64,000 bases of DNA, taken from contig JALPQD010000005.1 of NCBI GenBank assembly GCA_023101885.1, forward strand, positions 941,520 to 1,005,519. Reading direction: 5' to 3'. Source of the stretch: Typhlomys cinereus (taxonomy: Eukaryota; Chordata; Mammalia; Rodentia; Platacanthomyidae). Below the pieces are notes generated by a model. It worked only from the letters and a program-made list of their open reading frames with translations. It searched no databases and was not told the DNA's origin. Positions 53,585 through 64,000 of this stretch are shown in pieces (the first letter of the stretch is position 1; each line of letters starts with the position of its first letter). Made by a program: the position numbers and the translations under genes.

Positions 53585-54020
53585 ATTGGCCGTATTTGTT
53601 TCTTCCAGTGCGGGGGGTTGAAGGCCTCTTGCACGAGGCACGCACTCAGCTTTAGCTGCCGCCACTCGCACCCCTTTCACCTTTGCTTAAATGTTTTATT
53701 TTTCTTCAGAGATTATCCTTCTGGACACTCACAGTTATAATGAGTAACTGAAGTGATGACAGGGAAGTTGATTTTTTTTCAGAAATATTCCTCTGTCATT
53801 TAAAGCGAATAATGATTGACAAGGTTTGTAAACCGAGAGAAGTTTTGCGCTAATGCATGCCTTCCAGCTTCTAGGTAGCGTAGCTCTCTGGGACGCAGCG
53901 TTCAGTTTGTAAAAGAGGTGAAGAGTTGGGCCCAGGGGAAGCAAGGGGCGGCAAGAAGACAACAGGTCTATGGAACAAACAGGACCTCAGTGTAGGCGAA
54001 GCCCTGCCAGAAGGTTTTAG
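53585..54020. other. Stretch without recognised elements
   Basis: Nothing recognised between a B3 piece and the next SINE-A. Confidence 0.4.
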
Positions 54021-54025
54021 ATTTC

Positions 54026-54101
54026 ATTTATTTATTTATTATTTATTTATTTATCTATCTATCTATTTATTTATTTATTTATTTAGTGTCTGTGTGTGTG
54101 T

Positions 54102-54152
<51 letters not shown>

Positions 54153-54415
54153 TATTGCATGTCCCTGTGGGGGTCCAAGGGTAAGACTTCTGGAATCTTC
54201 CTGGATTGCTTTTACCTCCTTCTTGCTTTACTCTGGGATTTCCCAGGTTCCGCCCACAGCAGCCCCGAAAGTGCAGGCCACCACCATTTCCACCTGGTGT
54301 TTTTTCCTCCTGGCGTTTTTTCCTCCTGGCGTTTTTTTTTAACGTGGGACCGGGATCCGAACTCAGGACCTTCTGCTCGCCAGGAGTCTTAACTCCTGAA
54401 CCCTCTCTCCAACCA
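54026..54415 (-). repeat. SINE-A with (TTTA)n, (GA)n and 16-bp triplication
   Basis: Tail TTTATTTA/TCTA repeats (54028-54084), a GT run and GA run, body GTCCCTGTGGGGGTCCAAGGG. At 54293, 54309 and 54325 the 16-bp unit CCTGGYGTTTTTTCCT is repeated three times. The head AACTCCTGAACCCTCTCTCC follows. Confidence 0.92.
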
Positions 54416-54417
54416 CA

Positions 54418-55170
54418 CCACACCCCCAGCCATCTCTCTCGCACTTCCCCCAAGTCATAGTAACAGGGAGCGAAGGGAGGATGATGCTTGTCACCCTTCT
54501 GCCCAGACCCAGCAGTACATGTCGCTGTCATGTGATGCGGAGGGCTGGTGACTCAGGTTGTTTGGCTCTCAGCCTCTCTCTCTCTGAAGGTCTGGAGGTG
54601 TCATTACCAAGCCTTTTAATCACCAGTGAATATGTGCTGTGTTTCTTATGTGCGCCTGACAGGTGATGATGAACTTGGCGTGTGCACAGTGAGAAATGTC
54701 CAGTTGTTTTACTAGGAGTCGACGCCAGGCATTTGGTTTTGCAAATCTCATTGACCATGTTCTTAAACAGCCGCCACAGAGAAAGGGGAGCCCAGCAAAC
54801 AGATTGAGCTGGTTAGTTTCAGAACCGGCAGACTTTGTACTTTGGCATGTGAGTGGCCAAACTAGAACCTCTTGACCTTTTGCCACCAAGCAATGCTGAA
54901 AAGCCTGACAGAGCCTGTCGGAGATCATGGGACGAGCTCAGTGTCCCCGGCCTGAGACCTCAAGGTGCTTGCTAGTCAGGTGGGCGAGGTGGAGGCTTCT
55001 GAAATGCAGGGCTCTCCTGAGATGAGGGGATGGATCCCAGATGGTCACCAGACTTGACTTTTCCTTCACTGCTCACTATTGTTTCAGGAATTTGGAGTGT
55101 AGAGGAAATGACCCAGATTTTCTACTTAGGAAAAAAAAAAAAAAAAACCCTATAGTCAACTTCCAGTTGA
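54418..55170. other. Stretch without recognised elements
   Basis: No family is recognised. An A run of 17-18 is at about 55129-55146. No exon is supported. Confidence 0.4.
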
Positions 55171-55255
55171 CTGCTTTCTAGCTGAGACATGGGGACAGTT
55201 ACTTAACTTCTCTGACCCTGCTTCCTCATCCGGGAATACGGAAAGACAGTTTTTA
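55170..55255 (+). repeat. MIR fragment
   Basis: AGTTACTTAACTTCTCTGACC and GCTTCCTCATCCGGGAATACGG are the MIR core in plus orientation. Confidence 0.65.
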
Positions 55256-55370
55256 CAGTTCTGTTGGGAAATGCAGAGACCAAGAAGAGAATAAAACGAA
55301 ATGCTGTCTGGTGCTGAGTTTGTAGCTCCTGAATTTGTGTTTTCTTTCTCCTTGTGTCAGAATTTAGCTT

Positions 55371-55445
55371 GAGAGGGAGGGAGGAAGGGAGGGAGGGAGG
55401 GAGGGAGGGAGGGAGGGAGGGAGGGAGGGAGGGAGGGAGGGAAGG
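55371..55445 (+). repeat. (GGGA)n microsatellite
   Basis: About 13 uninterrupted GGGA units (55387-55441) with imperfect edges. Every four units contain four G triplets, the formal requirement for a G-quadruplex. Confidence 0.95.
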
Positions 55446-55580
55446 AATGAATATGCATTTGGAGATCAGAGAACAACTTCAGGAAGTTGGTTCTTTTTCT
55501 GCCCCGTGGGCTCCTGGGATTGAATTCAGGTCTCCAGGTTTTCATGCAAGTACCTTCACTGCTGAGTTGACTCTGAATTT
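55446..55580 (-). repeat. B3-type SINE
   Basis: GATCAGAGAACAACTTC, CCCCGTGGGCTCCTGGG, GAATTCAGGTCTCC and head TTCACTGCTGAGTTG follow the reverse B3 order. The (GGGA)n tract is at its tail side. Confidence 0.7.
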
Positions 55581-55581
55581 A

Positions 55582-56130
55582 GCTTTTTAAAATAATTACC
55601 GTTAGTTTGGGCTATGTTTTAAGTTCAGAAAAAAGGACGGTTTATTTAATCTAACAGGCTGATGTACGTATAAGTAGCTCCTTGGTAACGGCTCCTAAGT
55701 GCTTGTTCCTGTTAGATTCTGGGTGTAAGGGAGTAGCAGGTTGCAAACTACAACTGGATGGGCCCGCTATGCATATGCTAGATTTTTGAGTCATCTGTTT
55801 TTTTGTTTTTTGACACTACTCTAAATTTCACTGAAGTCAGAGTTTATCCAAAACGAACGTGATCTCAGAACTTGGGGACTTTTCTATGATTGGTAACCAC
55901 AGAAAATTACATGGAAGAAAAGTCTAAGGCTTATGTTTCCCGGAAAATTGGTACGTGGTTCTTGCTGGTTGGCCGAGGATCCAGCCGATGTCAGATGTCA
56001 GAGAGACCCCAGGAACACTGTGCAGCGCTCCCCCCCACCTCACTCTCTCTTATTTCGTGACAACTCGGTTGGTGGCAGCTGTGCGCACGCTTCTCCTTTG
56101 AGTCAGCGAGGCGCAAGACAAGTCATTTCC
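55582..56130. other. Low-repeat stretch upstream of CpG island 2
   Basis: No interspersed repeat. A TGAGTCAGC match (AP-1/MAF-like) is at 56099-56107, just outside the island. Single sites of this length occur by chance. Confidence 0.4.
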
Positions 56131-57000
56131 CATCCCAAGCTCCGGCCGCCGAGCCCATTGGATCCGCTGGGATGTGGCTGGGAACTTTACAGTTTCTCCG
56201 GCTCGCAGCCCTCCCCTCCCCGGCCAGGGCTCAGCCCTTCCCCGAGGTGATTCTTCTTCTTGGGGCAGGAGCGGGGAGCCGCGCCCCTCGGCTGGGGCGG
56301 CCGGCGGGGAGGAAGCGCGCAGTCCCCGGACGGAGGTGTGCGCGGAGCCGGGGGCCGGCGATCGCTGCGGCCGGCAGGGGGAGGCCGGCCCGGCGAGCTG
56401 CAGGCGGGTGGCGGGGTGGCCCGGAGAGCGGGGCGGCCCGGAGAGCGGGGCGCGGGCCGTGCGGGCGATCGGCCGTTATGCAAGCCGCGGCCCCTCGGGC
56501 TCCCCGGCGCGTCCCTCCCTCCCGCCGCCGACACTCGGTTGTCGCGCTTTCTCCCCGACAGGAAGTGCTCAGCCGCCCGTCCCGTGCCGCCGGCGCCCAC
56601 GATGGAGGAGTGAAGCCTCGCGTCGCCGCGGTGCCAGCGTCCAGAGCCCGCCCGCCCGCAGCCGAGTCCCGGAGAGCGCCCTGAGGGAGCAGGGTGGCCG
56701 CCTGGTCCAGGTGCGCGGGGGGCCAGGGTGGGGAGCCTCGGGGCTCGCGGGAACTCCGGATCGCTCGTCCCCGCCGCCGCGGTCCACCTCCCAAGCGTCC
56801 CCGCCACATTGCCGCCGCCGCCCAGGTGGCACCCGTGCTGGAAGGCTCCGGACAGCGTGGTGGGGAGAGCTGGGGGTGCGCACCTCTAGGCGGGTGCTTT
56901 CCAGGCAGGGCTGTCCCCGGGGGGCCCAGGCTGGGGCTGCCTGGAGTCCCCAGCTGCCCTCGGCTCCGGATGCTGCCCGGGACAGCTGCTCCTTGTCCCC
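56130..57000 (+). promoter_or_regulatory. CpG island 2, probable promoter
   Basis: CpG-dense from about 56140 to 56830 and fading by 57000, with no interspersed repeats. It contains an inverted CCAAT box (ATTGG, 56157-56161), many GGCGGG/CCGCCC words and no TATA box. Plus-strand donor matches are at 56246/56247 (GAG|GTGATT) and 56710/56711 (CAG|GTGCGC). A polypyrimidine-CAG acceptor-like site sits at 56548-56562. Large Gly/Ala/Arg frames on both strands are compositional. Confidence 0.85.
56200..56710 (+). other. Putative non-coding first exon, gene unknown
   Basis: Ends at a donor match CAG|GTGCGC (56710/56711). The start is unknown. The internal ATG at 56601 opens only ATGGAGGAGTGA, a three-codon frame typical of a short upstream ORF in a 5' UTR. 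I infer a non-coding exon of a plus-strand gene, possibly an alternative start of the gene served by island 1. No homology is claimed. Confidence 0.4.
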
Positions 57001-58840
57001 GAGCGCTGGCCCGAGGCTGTCTATATACTTCTGGGAAGCTGGAGACAATTGGGTGTTATTGAGGTTTGGGGCGAGGGCGAGAGTGGATGGGGAAGTGGGG
57101 AGCCGGTAAACTGTGGGTGAAGCTAAGGTGAAAGGCTGGGAAACTCAGGAGTGGGCGCTTTGCCTTCTAGCTGCCGGGAGTCAGGCCAGCACAAATTGAG
57201 GGAATTAGTGATGCGCACACACACGAGGTGGGATCACAAATGAGGGGCAGCAGTGAGTTCTGAGCTGTTTTAGTCTGGGTCTCCTTATTAACTCCTCTGT
57301 GGTTTCCATTGTGCAGAGACACAGGTTTTGCAAATATGAAGCAGACTTTTAAAAATTGTTATTTATGAAATTCCATTTGTCACCGAACTGAACATGAGAA
57401 TGACTTTTCTCAAATTCACCCAGGTAGATTATAAATATCCTGTCCGTATCTTGCTCCATCTCTAGAAGGTCATAGGAAAAGGAGAAAAAAGAATGTAGGT
57501 AAAGAGGTGGCTGGATGCCCTTCTTTCTGCGGACCCAGTCAGAGCGACTGCTCAAGAGCCAAAGCCTGGCTTTACAACCCTGTGAGTCAGTCTGGGGGCC
57601 GGACACTGGAGAAGCTGCAGCGTGATGTGGTGGCCTGAGATGAAATGTTTGGATGTGAAAGTCTGTAGCATCTTCTTACTGTACGTGGAGGAGATGATGT
57701 GAACCAATAACTGTGGGGAAGAGGTGAGACTCAGGCAGGGAGGGGTCTCCTGCTTCCTTCGTTCATGGAGCAGAGGGGCTTTCTGAAGAGGCAGGCTTCC
57801 CTGCAGAATTTCCATTCCTGCCCTGCAATGCCAGCCACACCTTTCTAATGTTGGACATTTTGCAACCAAATCTATTGACTGCATCACTAATTTTTCTTTG
57901 AAAGGAAAACCATTGCCTATGCGAGTGGGCTGTTAAGTTTATATCCCCTTTTCTCTGTTTTTTCCTGTCAACAGTATGGAGGTGTAGTGTGAGTTATAAG
58001 ACCTCATGGTTCTCATAGCCCTTGAACACTTTAATCTCTTAAAAGTGTGGGTGCTTTGAACAGCGTGATAACATCATCAATTGGTGCAGCGTCATTATAT
58101 TAGCAATAAGTAGATGAGATGTTATTAAAGTTCTCAGCTTACTAGACAGATAGTCACAGACTTAAGTTTGAGTTTACTTGTGAGATATTTGTACTGATGC
58201 CGCTGCCAAATCATTTCAAGAAGGTATAAACAAGCCATGAGAAGAGGTAGTAGTTGTCTTGCGTACTTTCTTGCGCTGTTTTCTGCTGAGTATGGGGTCC
58301 AGACTCGTTTGTGCTAGGCCAGCCCTTCACGTCCTGAGAGAAATTGGACTCTTGAAAGGCCCAAATGGCCGCACCATCTTGCATGTTGCCATGTCTAAGC
58401 ATATGCTCTCCCATCTGGCTTATTAATTTACTTTGGCACTTGTCACTCTGCCTTAAGATGCAACAGTGACTTTTGTGGTCCTGCAAATCCATCCTGCCTT
58501 TAGGAACAGGTATGTTCCCCGTCTTAGAATTTAAGCCCAGCAACGATAATGCTGGTCTTGAGATGCCCTTTTCTGTTCTGTGTTTGCGTGTGATTGGTGG
58601 GTCCTTTCAACAGTGTGGTGAAGCAGCCTTGGTTCATGGAGAGGAGTAACTAAGGCTGACCAGAGGAGACTTGTCAGTGGCTGTATTGGTAAATGGAGGT
58701 GCTGCGGCAGGGGCTTGTCTAAGGGTCTCTGGATTGGTGGTCCTGAGGCCTCTGCAGTCATCTAGGAAGTCACTGCCTGAGGAAAAAAGAGCAGTGTGAA
58801 TTCAGGTGGCCTCTGCCATCCCAAAAAATGAGTCCACAGT
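57001..58840. other. Low-repeat stretch after CpG island 2
   Basis: About 1.8 kb free of clear SINEs, as is common in the first intron next to a CpG promoter. No motif is defensible. Confidence 0.45.
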
Positions 58841-58841
58841 G

Positions 58842-59032
58842 GCTGGGGAGGTATCTCAGCTGGTAACGGCGCTTGCCGCTCAAGTCTGGTAACCTGAGTT
58901 CGAAGCCAGGTAACCTATATAAAGGTGGGAAAGGGGATCCAGTTCCACAAAGATATGTCTTCTCAGTTCCATATGCACCCCTCTTGCAACACACACACAC
59001 ACACACAAAATAGATAAATAAAATATTATTTG
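58842..59032 (+). repeat. SINE-C
   Basis: GTGGCTGGGGAGGTATCTCAGC, GAGTTCGAAGCC, TATCTTCTCAGTTCC-like middle and CACACACACAAAATAG, then AAATAAAATATT. Confidence 0.65.
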
Positions 59033-59034
59033 TA

Positions 59035-60425
59035 ATAATTCCCAGAAAATATGTTTATTTTCTTTATAGTACTTAAGTCCAAGACTCTCACTGCAGCTAG
59101 AATCAGAATTAAAATTTGCGATGCCTCTGCATTGAGAACACTAAATGAAACACTTATTTTCTATTCAGTGATTAGTGTCTTTAGTGGCCCGTAATCTCCG
59201 CTCTGTAATACTTTGTTAAAACATTAGGGGAAGTAGCAGATAGGAGAGGAGGGAAGGAGGAGGCAAGCGGCTTCTTTCTTTTGTAAAGACAGAGTAGGAC
59301 GCTGCATCTACTTTGCGTAGACAGGACATGCTCAGTTCCTGTCTGTGTTGTGGAGGCTTGCAAGGATGGTCCTTCTCTTCTAACAGGAGGCTAAGAATGA
59401 AAGGGTAGCGAGCTTTGATGTGAAATGCCAAGGAAAAGTTAATGACCGGGAGCGGATTAGGAGTGGAGATAAATGCAAGTAAAGATTTTCATTGTTTCAA
59501 AATCTTCTGTTTTCCTCACATGTACTAGCAAGTGAAAATTACCATCACTGCCAGGAGTTGTAAACTACAAAGCATTAGTTTTCAATTAATTAACAAAACC
59601 AGGGAAGCTTTTACTTAATGCTAAAAGATTTCAATGGTTTGATTTTTATGTCTTGGTGACAGCAGATGTCTGGTAACAAAGTTACTTAAACGTCACTCTC
59701 CTGGATATATATTAATGACCACAGTGCAGACCATATTTACTGAAGTAGTAGTGCATCTATGTATGAGGCAGGGGATTCAGGCTATTGACTTCTCCCAATT
59801 ACTTCTCCTGTACTCCAAATTGAGCCAAAATAAAACAACCAACTGATCTAGCCTGAAGATGGTGAAGAGCTGATTGACAGGTGTAGTAGTGATTGACAGG
59901 CATGGTGCATTACTTGCCATGCAGATTCAACCAGCAAAGCTTTTTCCTTTGTTGTGCATTGAACAGGTGATGTGCAGAGTTCTGACTTGGGATCTGATCT
60001 TATTTCTGGGTGAGTTTTCACTGTTAGCTTTGAGATCTTTGTAGTTACTCCGATGGGAGGAGCACAGCCTCCTGCCTCCTTCACAAGGACCCATCCTTGC
60101 CCACCACGTCTCTGACGTCAAGTACAGGAATCATCTCTGGCTTAGCCGCTGCCACCACCATAAGCCCTGTATTCATTGTTTCCGTGTGTCCAAGGAACCT
60201 TCTTGCCCGGGCAGGGGGGGTCTCTTATCACTCTTGTCCTGTGGAAGGTAAAACAGAACTTCATACTGGGTCAGTCTTTCAGGTTTTCTCGCCAGTTGTT
60301 AGAGGATTCTGTCTGTGTTCCGCTCAAGATGGGTTAAGCAGGGCTCTGGAATCCACTGATGAGCAAATCTATTTAATATTTCTTAGTACATGATTTTTTT
60401 AAATCTCATTAAATAAGAAAAAAAA
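59035..60425. other. AT-rich low-repeat stretch
   Basis: About 1.4 kb with no recognised interspersed repeat. No coding frame stands out. Confidence 0.45.
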
Positions 60426-60427
60426 AC

Positions 60428-60728
60428 AGCTGGCAAGATGGCTCAGTAAACAGACGTGCTTGCTAGGCAAAGCCTCAAACTCAATCCCTGGAGCGCACTT
60501 AAAAGGTGAATGGAGGGAACTGACCTCACAAAGTTGTCCTCCAGTGTGCAGACCCACATTCACTCGCCACACACACAAGAAGAGGTAAATGAATACGTAA
60601 GTAAGGTAAGATCACTTCTGGGGTCCACTATGATGGCGCGTGCTCATAATCCCAGCATTCAAGAGATCGAGTCACAGGTGGAGAGTTCGAAGCCAGCCTA
60701 GGCCACATAGTGAGACCCTGTTTAAACA
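60428..60728 (+). repeat. SINE-C followed by B1
   Basis: 60428-60605: CAGCTGGCAAGATGGCTCAG, CTCAATCCCTGGAGC and AAGTTGTCCTCCAGTG. 60615-60728: ATGGCGCGTGCTCATAATCC, TTCGAAGCCAGCCTAGGCC and TGAGACCCTG (B1), then a CA tail to about 60750. Confidence 0.75.
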
Positions 60729-60759
60729 CACACACACACACTCACACACACATCCTCTT

Positions 60760-60945
60760 TATTTAATGTCTCATTATTTTCCAGGCAGTTCACACGGACA
60801 CTTTACAGATCTCTTGGCATTGTGCAGGGTGGGTAAGGGCCGTGTTTTCTGGGAAGGAGTTGAGCCAGGTGCAGTGACCTACCCAGACACAGCCTGGACT
60901 CCTGCAGGTTCCTGTTCCAGTGTTTCCCTCCATTGGCCCCCTCCT
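60760..60945 (-). repeat. Possible MIR
   Basis: GGCAGTTCACACGGACACTTTACAG and GTGCAGTGACCTACCCAG are in reverse MIR order but diverged. Confidence 0.4.
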
Positions 60946-61119
60946 TTCCTCGGCTGTACCCCGAGTGCTCATTCTCTCCTCCCTCCCCAGCACAGGTTAC
61001 GTTAAGACCATGGAGCCCGAGCTGAGGTTGGGAAGGGAGCAGAAGGAGTAGACTTGATTTCTTTAATAACCTTTACAGGTTTCCTCTTGGCATTTTGATT
61101 TTTAATATGAGATACTCAG

Positions 61120-61387
61120 ATTCCAAGCAGTTCCTGTCATTCTCAGGCAGGAGGACCTCAAGGCTATGTACAGCAAGAGCCCATCTCGAAAGAACAACCC
61201 CAGAATCCAAGGAATTAAACAGTAGGAATATTAATGCGACCCTTCCTTTTCGAGAAAGGTTCTCATGTAGCCCAGGCTGACCTTAAACTTGTGATGTAGC
61301 CGAGGATGACCTTGAACTTCTGATGCACTCGCCTCTGATTCCTGACTGCTAGGATTATGGGCAGGTGCCACCTCGCCCAGTTTGGCA
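61120..61387. repeat. B1 pieces in opposite orientations
   Basis: 61120-61205 plus (GGCAGGAGGACCTCAAGGC, GAGCCCATCTCGAAAG). 61245-61387 minus (GGTTCTCATGTAGCCCAGGC, CTCTGATTCCTGACTGC, TTATGGGCAGGTGCC). They are 40 bp apart. Confidence 0.65.
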
Positions 61388-61398
61388 TAAATCCACTC

Positions 61399-61680
61399 TT
61401 ATTTATTTTTTGTTTATTATTGTGTTGTGGGGGGGTGTTATATCTGTGTGTATCAGGGCACTGCATGTCCCTGTGGAGGCCCAAGGGTGACGAGGAATCC
61501 TTGATTGCTTCTACTTCTTTTTTGCTTTACTCTGGGGTTTCCAAAACTTCACCTTCCAGGCCTGAAATGTAGACTACTGCCATTTCTGCCTGGCATTTTT
61601 CACGTGGGACCTGGGGTCTGAATTCAGGTCCTTCTGCTTGTGAGACAGAGTCTTAGCCCCTGGGCCATCTTTCCAGCCCT
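61399..61680 (-). repeat. SINE-A
   Basis: TTATTTATTTTTTG tail, GTATCAGGGCACTGCATG, GGCCCAAGGGTGACGAGG and head TTAGCCCCTGGGCCATC ending CAGCCCT. Only a short TG run. A (CAAA)n array follows at 61686-61717. Confidence 0.92.
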
Positions 61681-61929
61681 ATTTAAAAACAAACAAACAA
61701 CAAACAAACAAACAAAAATCCTATTTTGAACCATAGTACTTAACAGCATTTATCACGTGAATTCTTATTCTAGCATAGGAGTGTATGTTTTGTTCAATTA
61801 ATTTATTTCTGTGTTCCTTTTCACACACTGTTGTTGTTTCAGATACATTTATAGGATTTCTTGTTGCTAGCGTGATTGATATACTAATGTAATTTAAAAA
61901 TGCTTAAAAATGATCCAGCTTTTGATTTT

Positions 61930-62268
61930 TAGGTTTTTGTGGTATGGGGATCAAAGCCAGAGCTTCCCACAGGCTGGGCAAGTGTTTTACCCTGAGCTAC
62001 ACCTCAGTCCTGACGTTGTTTTAAAGCTTCCTTCCTCTTTCTTACTTGTCTGTCTGTCTTTGTCAAGGTAGCCCAGGCAGATCTCAAACGTACTTTGTAA
62101 CCATGCTGACTTCGAACTTCTGATTCTCCTGCTCTACCTCCTGTGTGCTGAGATTACAGACACGCCCCACTGTGCCGTAACCTTGTCCTGCAGAGGGAAA
62201 AGCATAAACCTTCCTGTGAAGCTTCGTGCTAGGTGAATGCTCTAACAACTGAGCCATGCCGTAGCTGG
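61930..62268 (-). repeat. ID element, then B4-type SINE
   Basis: 61930-62012: GGGGATCAAAGCCAGAGC, GGGCAAGTGTTTTACC, TGAGCTACACCTCAGTCC (ID). 62045-62268: GGTAGCCCAGGCAGATC, GTGTGCTGAGATTACAG, GCTAGGTGAATGCTC and CAACTGAGCCATGCC (B4). Confidence 0.7.
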
Positions 62269-62383
62269 TGTCTTAGCACTTTATACCCTATATGTATACT
62301 TTAGATATACTGTGTAGAACTGTGTCTCCTTACCTGGAACATTCTGTTTATGCCACATTACATTGACAGTTTGCTCTTAATAT

Positions 62384-62385
<2 letters not shown>

Positions 62386-62427
<42 letters not shown>
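62386..62427 (+). repeat. (GT)n microsatellite
   Basis: About 20 GT units without a recognisable SINE body attached. Confidence 0.93.
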
Positions 62428-62429
<2 letters not shown>

Positions 62430-62431
<2 letters not shown>

Positions 62432-62985
62432 TTTTGGTGGTGTGTTGGCAGCTGTTTTCTTTCACACAGGGTGCTCTGTGCAATGGGGGTGTCTCCTCAG
62501 AGGCATTTCTTCTCGGGTGCTCTATGACGCTCCTGCAACTTTGATGTGTCTTTCCGGTAGGGTTTCGAACGGATACTTTATGAGGTGTATGTAATGTGGT
62601 CATGCGTGCTTGGTGCGTTCCCTTGAAAGCGCATTAATTACAGAAGACTCTTTTTGGTTTTCCAATCATAAAGTCAGTTTCACCGTGGCTCGCTCCAGAT
62701 TTACCCTGCTTCAGTCTATTCTCAGTTTACACCTGGTGAACTCCTTCCTCTTCCACGTTCCGCCTTCTGTCAGGCTGAATGCTGCATTATTTGTAAGTAG
62801 GTATTTGCATGTCTGTGCAAAGTACAGTGAACATTTCATGGCTTTTGACTATCCTTTTGAAATCACTGTGGGAAACATTTGATCTCAAAATAGGTACCGC
62901 CTGACAAGTTGGAGGCCGAAGATGTTCCACTTCCATGAGTTCTAGGTTCATGTAAGTAATGGGCTGAATTTTTTTTTTTTTAGTT
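62430..62985. other. Stretch without recognised elements
   Basis: No repeat family or exon is recognised. Confidence 0.4.
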
Positions 62986-62989
62986 TTAT

Positions 62990-63196
62990 CTTCTTTTTAT
63001 TTTTTATTTTTTTGAGACAGGATGTTATGTAGCTCAGGCTGCCCTTAATCTCATTATGGATGACTTTGAACTTCTGATCCTTTTGCCTACACCTTCCAAG
63101 TGCCACGTGTGCCAGTACAGTGGTGGGCATTGACCCCAGGGCTTTGGTCCTGTCAGGCAAGCGCTTTGCCAGCTGAACAACATTCCGAACCCCTTG
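62990..63196 (-). repeat. B4-type SINE
   Basis: TTTTTTTGAGACAGGATG, GTAGCTCAGGCTGCCC, CACCTTCCAAGTGCC (reverse B1) and GGCAAGCGCTTTGCC, GCTGAACAACATTCC (reverse ID). The T-rich start is its A tail. Confidence 0.8.
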
Positions 63197-63199
63197 TTC

Positions 63200-64000
63200 T
63201 GTGGCTCTTAAAGCAGCATAGATGCAGGAGAACATTTTAATCTTTACTAATTCCTTAATGCAATCTCGCCTTGTACTGAGTCTGATAAAATTATAACATA
63301 GAATCTCTGGGGTCCAAAACCTGCTTGAGCAAACAGAGCCAATCCCTGGGAGTGTAGAACTATTCTCGTAATGCGTAGGTTCTCAGCCGAGTTCGCTCAT
63401 CAAGGTCCTGTGCGTAGCTGGAGATCGTCCTCATTCCTAGTCCCCATGAGCTCCTCGCCGGCTGTCCCACGCACCGGTCCCACGGGCCTCCTGTCTTGGG
63501 CAGTTATCCCACCAGAACTGACAGCTCAGCTACTTCATGCGTTCAGCAGACATTTTCTGAGCTCCCATCTATGAAATCTCAGCCCCCTGTGTCTCCTCCT
63601 CCCTCTCATGTTGCAGTCATTCTGCTAAGTTCAGTGTGCATTCGAAAGGTGCCTGAGTCCGAAGACCGACACACAAACCATGAACCAGGTGGACAGACCA
63701 ACCATGAAGACCACTCGCTGGCCACGCTGTGATGAACAGAAAGATCAGGCACAGAGGAGAGACGCAGTTGGTTCTTTCCTGTTTGCAGGGAAAGATTTCC
63801 TTAAGGGGGTGATTTTGGAGTTGTAGATTGGGACCCATGTGACTGTAAGTGGACATGCAGGTTGGGGGGCCCAGGGCTAGTCAGGAAAGCTCGTTCCCTG
63901 TGGCGGAAGCATCTAGCAGGAGAGGTGAGGAGGCAAGTGGGACTCAGAGAGGAAAAAGAAACTTGTGGATTGAGGACTGGAAGAGTTGGGCGTTTTTCAG
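63200..64000. other. Stretch without recognised elements
   Basis: A possible MIR-like bit is near 63500-63560 (GCGTTCAGCAGACATTTTC). Nothing else is recognised up to the window edge. Confidence 0.4.

Noticed and set aside
56172..57109. 170-311-codon frames on both strands in CpG island 2
   Set aside because: Same GC effect. The 311-codon frame reads past the predicted donor at 56710 into probable intron.

Overview
This is a mammalian nuclear window and almost certainly a rodent one. It carries interspersed elements of the rodent B1, ID, B4 and B3 types. It also carries a very abundant tRNA-derived SINE that I call SINE-A: a head with A and B boxes, a body of about 270 bp, and a (CA)n plus AAATAAA tail. 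SINE-A resembles the B2 superfamily but is not the murine B2 consensus. B1, B4, ID and B3 types alongside a private B2-like family suggests a mouse-related rodent outside the mouse/rat group. A jerboa-type (dipodoid) or other early-branching lineage is possible, but that is inference and needs a library search.

No protein-coding exon can be supported. Every long open frame is a translated microsatellite, a SINE, or GC-rich promoter DNA. The functional signals are two CpG islands, about 29.2-30.5 kb and 56.1-57.0 kb. Each has inverted CCAAT boxes or GC boxes and plus-strand splice-donor matches. They look like promoters with non-coding first exons, perhaps two alternative starts of one long plus-strand gene 27 kb apart. 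I could not identify the gene.

Layout: 0-28 kb is repeat-dense. It holds SINE-A, B4 and B1 copies, a family of LTR-like repeats (a head-to-head pair near 0.4-1.4 kb), L1 3' ends near 14.8-16.0 kb, old mammalian repeats (MIR, L2-like, MaLR-like), two minisatellites (8.6 and 23.0 kb) and a 625-bp polypurine tract (23.4-24.0 kb). From 28.1 to 31.8 kb lies low-repeat DNA around CpG island 1. From 31.8 to 55.6 kb SINEs are dense again, with a 1.1-kb TG-rich tract at 45-46 kb. From 55.6 to 58.8 kb is the second low-repeat zone, around CpG island 2. The rest is probable intron or intergenic DNA with scattered SINEs.

Shared names below: SINE-A is the main family. SINE-A2 is a sister subfamily with a GTGGTTCTAC block before the CA tail. 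SINE-C and SINE-D are other tRNA-headed SINEs. I count about 24 SINE-A and 3 SINE-A2 copies. Most (CA)n/(TG)n tracts in the window are SINE-A tails. Most GAAA/GGAA/GA tracts follow B1, B4 or SINE-D A-rich tails or lie in B3-type copies. The most unusual structures are a SINE-A2 carrying 129 bp of unique 5' flank that recurs 7 kb away, the TG tract expanded inside an older SINE, and the higher-order polypurine tract. I found no convincing new biological system.
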